This document shows, one piece after another, positions 13,328 to 16,422 of a stretch of DNA of 16,422 nt; position 1 is the first letter of the stretch; each line of letters starts with the position of its first letter. A model generated the notes under the pieces. The model saw nothing but the letters and a program-made list of their open reading frames with translations. It searched no databases and had not been told where the DNA came from. Source of the DNA: an uncultured Candidatus Melainabacteria bacterium (GTDB lineage Bacteria > Cyanobacteriota > Vampirovibrionia > Gastranaerophilales > Gastranaerophilaceae); NCBI GenBank assembly GCA_937895785.1, contig CALBKW010000009.1:1-16422 (forward strand), given 5' to 3'. A program made the position numbers and the translations under genes.

Positions 13328-15623
13328 AATCTACATCTATAGGCTCTTTTAAGATACCATCTATAGCTTCTCTAGCAATAAAGACAAGTGCTTCTGGAAT
13401 ATTATCAATTGTACAAAGTTGTCTTAAAACATCGACTGTACGCTTGAATACACGCACAATATCGCCTTCTCCAATATCAACTTCATCTATAATTGATTGC
13501 CATTCTGCACCGTTTACCCACATTTCAATTAGAGGCGCATAGAAAGAGTTTATATACATAGGTTCTTCAACATTATTATTCTTTTGAACCTTGTCTACTT
13601 TACGTCTTACATCTCTAATCTTATTCAAAGTCTTTCTAACTCTTGGAGATAGAGGTATTTGTGCATAATTATCAAAACGCATGTCTTCAGTTGTTACTGA
13701 ACAAATTACAGCCGAAAGTTCAGCAGGAGTAAGTTCTTCAAGAACACCTGAGAAGATAATTTCCGCCAAATACAATTCATTTTCAGAACGAATTTGTGAC
13801 ACTGTAACACCGCGTTCAGTTGGATAATCATCAACTATATAGCCCATGTCAATTAATGCGCCTCTATGACTCATAAATTTATTCCAGAACACATCTTTTT
13901 GAATTTCTATATCCTTTTCAAGTTTACGTTGTTTGGCGATGTAACGTTCAAGAACTTCCAAGTCTTTAATATGTTTTTTATAAAGTTTACATCTATCGCA
14001 TGTAAATTCTTGCATGCGGTGTAACAAGTCTTTTGTGGTCTTTTCAAAAGCTAAAAAGCCTTCATCAAGTCCACGTTTTTTGTGTTTTTCTTGTTTTCTA
14101 ATAGTTTTACATGTTTGTCTGTTTGCAACATACATGTTTTTAACTTTGTTATATTCAAGTAAATCAGCGTTAGTCAAACCGCAATAACATTTGAAAGCAT
14201 TTAATTCATCAATAGTTTCTTGATTTTTTTCTTTTTGCAATAGCAATGGTGCAAGTCTTGTGTTTGATGAAAAATAGCCAAAGCTCTTTAAAATAAGTTG
14301 CTTAGCTTCATCAAGATTAAATCTTTGAAGCAAGTTTAGAACCATTGAATATCGTGGAGAAAATCTACTTTCAAGGTCATTTGCTGGTGATAACACCAAA
14401 TCTGCAACATCTTGAGGTGATTGGAATGGTGTACCAACAATTGTAACATATCCAACTTCGTCCATGCCTCTACGACCTGCACGTCCTGACATTTGCAAAA
14501 ATTCACTTGCTGTCAATTGTCTATGTCCAGCATCTGTTCTTTTTGAAATTGAAGAAATTACAGTAGAACGAGCTGGCATGTTAATTCCCGCAGCAAGAGT
14601 TTCTGTTGCAAATACGACCTTTATCAAACCTTTTTGAAATAGTTTTTCAACCAAAACTTTCCACCCTGGAAGTAAACCTGCATGGTGAGAAGCCACACCA
14701 CACATCAAAAAATCAAGATGCTTATTTTTTGCTAAATAGTAATTTTCGGCGATATATTCGTCAACAATTTCTTTAATTTGTTCTTGTTCTTCTTTTGTTA
14801 CAAGGCACAAATTAGCACATTTTTCCATTTGCTCATCACATTTTTTACGTGAGAACGTAAAATAAATTGCAGGAAGCATGTCTTGTTCTGCCAAATTACG
14901 TACAACATTTTTAACAGGGCTTTGAGCCTTTTTATTTTTATTACGACCAAATTGTCGTGGTTCAGGTTTAATCTTATTATTTAGCGCTCCTGATGGTGTT
15001 AGAAGCGGTAATAACTTATAAGGTTGAGAACTGTCATAATAATAAAATCTTAAAGGTACAGGTCTAAAATCTGTATTAACCAATTCACAAGTTGGGTGAA
15101 CTGAATTTATCCATGCAGTAAGTTGTTCACAGTTTGCAACGGTTGCAGAAAGTGCCACAATTTGAACATTTGTAGGACAGTAAATAATACTTTCTTCCCA
15201 AACAGTACCTCTATCTTCATCGTTCATGTAGTGAACTTCGTCTAAGACAACATATTTAACATCTTTTAAGTTATCAGCAACTGAACCTAAATTTGTGCCG
15301 TAAAGCATGTTTCTGAAAACTTCTGTTGTCATAATTACGATTTGACCATTACGGTTAATCGAAGTATCACCTGTCAACAAACCGACTTTATCATATCCAT
15401 ATTTTGTTCCAAAATCGTTATATTTTTGGTTTGAAAGAGCTTTCAAAGGTGTTGTATAAAAAATTCTAGTTCCTTCTTCTAAGGCTCTATGAATTGCGTG
15501 CTGAGCAATTACAGTTTTACCTGCACCTGTTGGAGCACAAACCACAACACTTTTACCTTCATTAATTATATTACATGCTTCTTTTTGAAAATCGTCTAAT
15601 TCAAATGGAAAACCGTATGACAT
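13326..15623 (-). CDS. Ski2/Mtr4-like DExH-box RNA helicase (765 aa)
   Basis: A superfamily 2 helicase expected to unwind RNA using ATP. The N-terminus FELDDFQKEA is the pre-motif I signature of Ski2-like enzymes. Motif I is APTGAGKT (30-37), motif Ia TTPLKALSNQK, motif II DEVH (128-131) and motif III SAT (159-161). In the second RecA domain come ASHHAGLLPGWK, the FATETLAAGINMPA region and motif VI MSGRAGRRGMD (378-388). A middle region rich in Lys/Cys carries CDRCKLYKKH. The C-terminal ~150 residues match the DSHCT-type helical domain (LTPAELSAVI, WVNGAEWQSIIDEVDIGEGDIVRVFKR). The long arch insertion of eukaryotic Mtr4 is not evident. The ATG at 15623 has AGGAG 10 nt upstream. Homologues are known in Cyanobacteria and Actinobacteria; a role in RNA processing or decay is inferred. 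Confidence 0.9.
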   Translation of the reverse strand: MSYGFPFELDDFQKEACNIINEGKSVVVCAPTGAGKTVIAQHAIHRALEEGTRIFYTTPLKALSNQKYNDFGTKYGYDKVGLLTGDTSINRNGQIVIMTTEVFRNMLYGTNLGSVADNLKDVKYVVLDEVHYMNDEDRGTVWEESIIYCPTNVQIVALSATVANCEQLTAWINSVHPTCELVNTDFRPVPLRFYYYDSSQPYKLLPLLTPSGALNNKIKPEPRQFGRNKNKKAQSPVKNVVRNLAEQDMLPAIYFTFSRKKCDEQMEKCANLCLVTKEEQEQIKEIVDEYIAENYYLAKNKHLDFLMCGVASHHAGLLPGWKVLVEKLFQKGLIKVVFATETLAAGINMPARSTVISSISKRTDAGHRQLTASEFLQMSGRAGRRGMDEVGYVTIVGTPFQSPQDVADLVLSPANDLESRFSPRYSMVLNLLQRFNLDEAKQLILKSFGYFSSNTRLAPLLLQKEKNQETIDELNAFKCYCGLTNADLLEYNKVKNMYVANRQTCKTIRKQEKHKKRGLDEGFLAFEKTTKDLLHRMQEFTCDRCKLYKKHIKDLEVLERYIAKQRKLEKDIEIQKDVFWNKFMSHRGALIDMGYIVDDYPTERGVTVSQIRSENELYLAEIIFSGVLEELTPAELSAVICSVTTEDMRFDNYAQIPLSPRVRKTLNKIRDVRRKVDKVQKNNNVEEPMYINSFYAPLIEMWVNGAEWQSIIDEVDIGEGDIVRVFKRTVDVLRQLCTIDNIPEALVFIAREAIDGILKEPIDVD

Positions 15624-15758
15624 TTTAATACTTCTCCTATCCCTAACAAAAGAATAGCAGATATTTTTAAGTGTGGCTGTTTTATAAAGGATTATTTACA
15701 ATTTTTAAGTTTAGAAGTTGTAGTTTAAGATTTGTCACAATGCATACGTTTTTAAAAT

Positions 15759-15792
15759 TAAAGGCGGTTGAGTTTTAACTCAACCGCCTTTA
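15759..15792 (-). terminator. Rho-independent terminator of serS
   Basis: AAAGGCGGTTGAGTT (15760-15774) pairs perfectly with 15777-15791 around a short loop, with one further T-A pair outside. It lies 19 nt after the serS stop on the minus strand and is followed by a T-rich stretch. The rest of 15624-15758 should hold the helicase promoter, but no convincing -35/-10 pair is visible and the two-part box is absent. Confidence 0.85.
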
Positions 15793-15810
15793 TAATATAC
15801 AATTTATAAA

Positions 15811-16422
15811 CTAAATTTTATCAAATCCAGTGTATTTTCTTAAAACTTCTGGAACGATAATTGTACCGTCTGCTTGTTGGAAGTTTTCAATGATTGCGGC
15901 AACAGTTCTACCTACTGCAAGACCTGAACCATTGATTGTGTGTACAAATCTTGTTTTGCCTGTTGCTTTTTCTTTATAACGAATATTTGCACGTCTAGCT
16001 TGGTAATCACCAAAGTTTGAACAGCTTGAAATTTCCTTGTATGCGTTATATGAAGGCATCCAAACTTCTAAGTCCCAACATTTGTTTGCAGAGAAGCCGA
16101 TATCACCTGTTGATAATGCAACTCTTCTGAATGGAAGATTCAATTTCTTCAACATTTCTTCTGCATCTTCTGTTAATTTTTCGTGTTCATCTTTTGATGT
16201 TTCAGGAGTACACAATTTAACCATTTCAACTTTATTAAATTGGTGAACACGGATTAAACCTCTTGTATCTTTACCTGCAGAACCAGCTTCACGTCTAAAG
16301 CATGGAGTGTATGCTGTCATATATTTTGGTAAATCATCTTCTGATAAGATTTCATTTTGATAAATGTTTGTAACTGGAACTTCTGCTGTAGGAATCAAGT
16401 ATAAATCTTCATCAACACATTT
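15811..16422 (-). CDS. serS: Seryl-tRNA synthetase, C-terminal part, 5' end beyond the window
   Basis: SerRS charges tRNA-Ser (and tRNA-Sec) with serine. The frame stays open to the window edge, so 204 residues of the catalytic class II core are present and the N-terminal coiled-coil arm and motif 1 region are missing. Visible landmarks: LIPTAEVPVTN (the Leu codon is TTG at 16398, an internal residue and not a start), motif 2 FRREAGSAGKDTRGLIRVHQFNKVEMV, FSANKCWDLEVWMPS, SSCSNFGDYQARRANIRY, and motif 3 NGSGLAVGRTVAAIIEN, ending GFDKI. All are canonical. The stop is TAG (plus-strand CTA, 15811-15813), with a strong terminator just downstream. No frameshift or missing catalytic residue is seen. 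Confidence 0.97.
   Translation of the reverse strand, partial: KCVDEDLYLIPTAEVPVTNIYQNEILSEDDLPKYMTAYTPCFRREAGSAGKDTRGLIRVHQFNKVEMVKLCTPETSKDEHEKLTEDAEEMLKKLNLPFRRVALSTGDIGFSANKCWDLEVWMPSYNAYKEISSCSNFGDYQARRANIRYKEKATGKTRFVHTINGSGLAVGRTVAAIIENFQQADGTIIVPEVLRKYTGFDKI

Noticed and set aside
1..16422. CRISPR array, insertion sequence, prophage or attachment site
   Set aside because: No regularly spaced repeats, transposase, integrase or terminal inverted repeats with target duplication were seen; the only direct repeat is inside the paralogous genes.

Overview
The window is AT-rich bacterial DNA with densely packed genes. A partial lpxB (lipid A synthesis) implies an outer membrane. A Ski2-like helicase of the kind found in cyanobacteria, an N-terminal domain resembling cyanobacterial DUF1822, and several small proteins with an N-terminal NVxFxG-type motif together suggest a non-photosynthetic relative of Cyanobacteria (Vampirovibrionia/'Melainabacteria', e.g. 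the gut order Gastranaerophilales). That placement is inferred from gene style, not from a marker gene.

Layout. (1) 1-2090, plus strand: the 3' part of lpxB, then hemW 8 nt later. (2) 2140-3738, minus strand: three small NVxFxG genes, each with its own promoter-like box and hairpin terminator; two of them are clear tandem paralogues. (3) 3919-11778, plus strand: a three-gene set in close order. It encodes an 1160-aa, very acidic, single-pass membrane protein ending in a TonB-like domain, a small ECF-like sigma factor with a TTG start, and a 1241-aa protein with zinc ribbons, a STAND-type ATPase and TPR-like repeats. (4) 11779-12035: a non-coding stretch with three successive inverted repeats, the last a bidirectional terminator. 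(5) 12036-13219, minus strand: two more small NVxFxG/FTG membrane-associated proteins, overlapping by one base and probably translationally coupled. (6) 13326-16422, minus strand: a DExH helicase, then the 3' part of serS running off the window.

The most notable signal is a two-part upstream element: RRCAAYTTTT, exactly 12 nt, then an invariant ACTTTATAT. It occurs four times, always on the minus strand and 32-41 nt before the start codon of an NVxFxG transcription unit. I did not find it before the other genes. The five small genes therefore look like one regulon with a dedicated promoter type. An ECF-like sigma gene lies between the two clusters and is an obvious but untested candidate regulator. 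The acidic TonB-like protein, the sigma factor and the STAND-type ATPase may form an undescribed envelope-to-transcription signalling system. lpxB, hemW, serS and the helicase are ordinary flanking genes.
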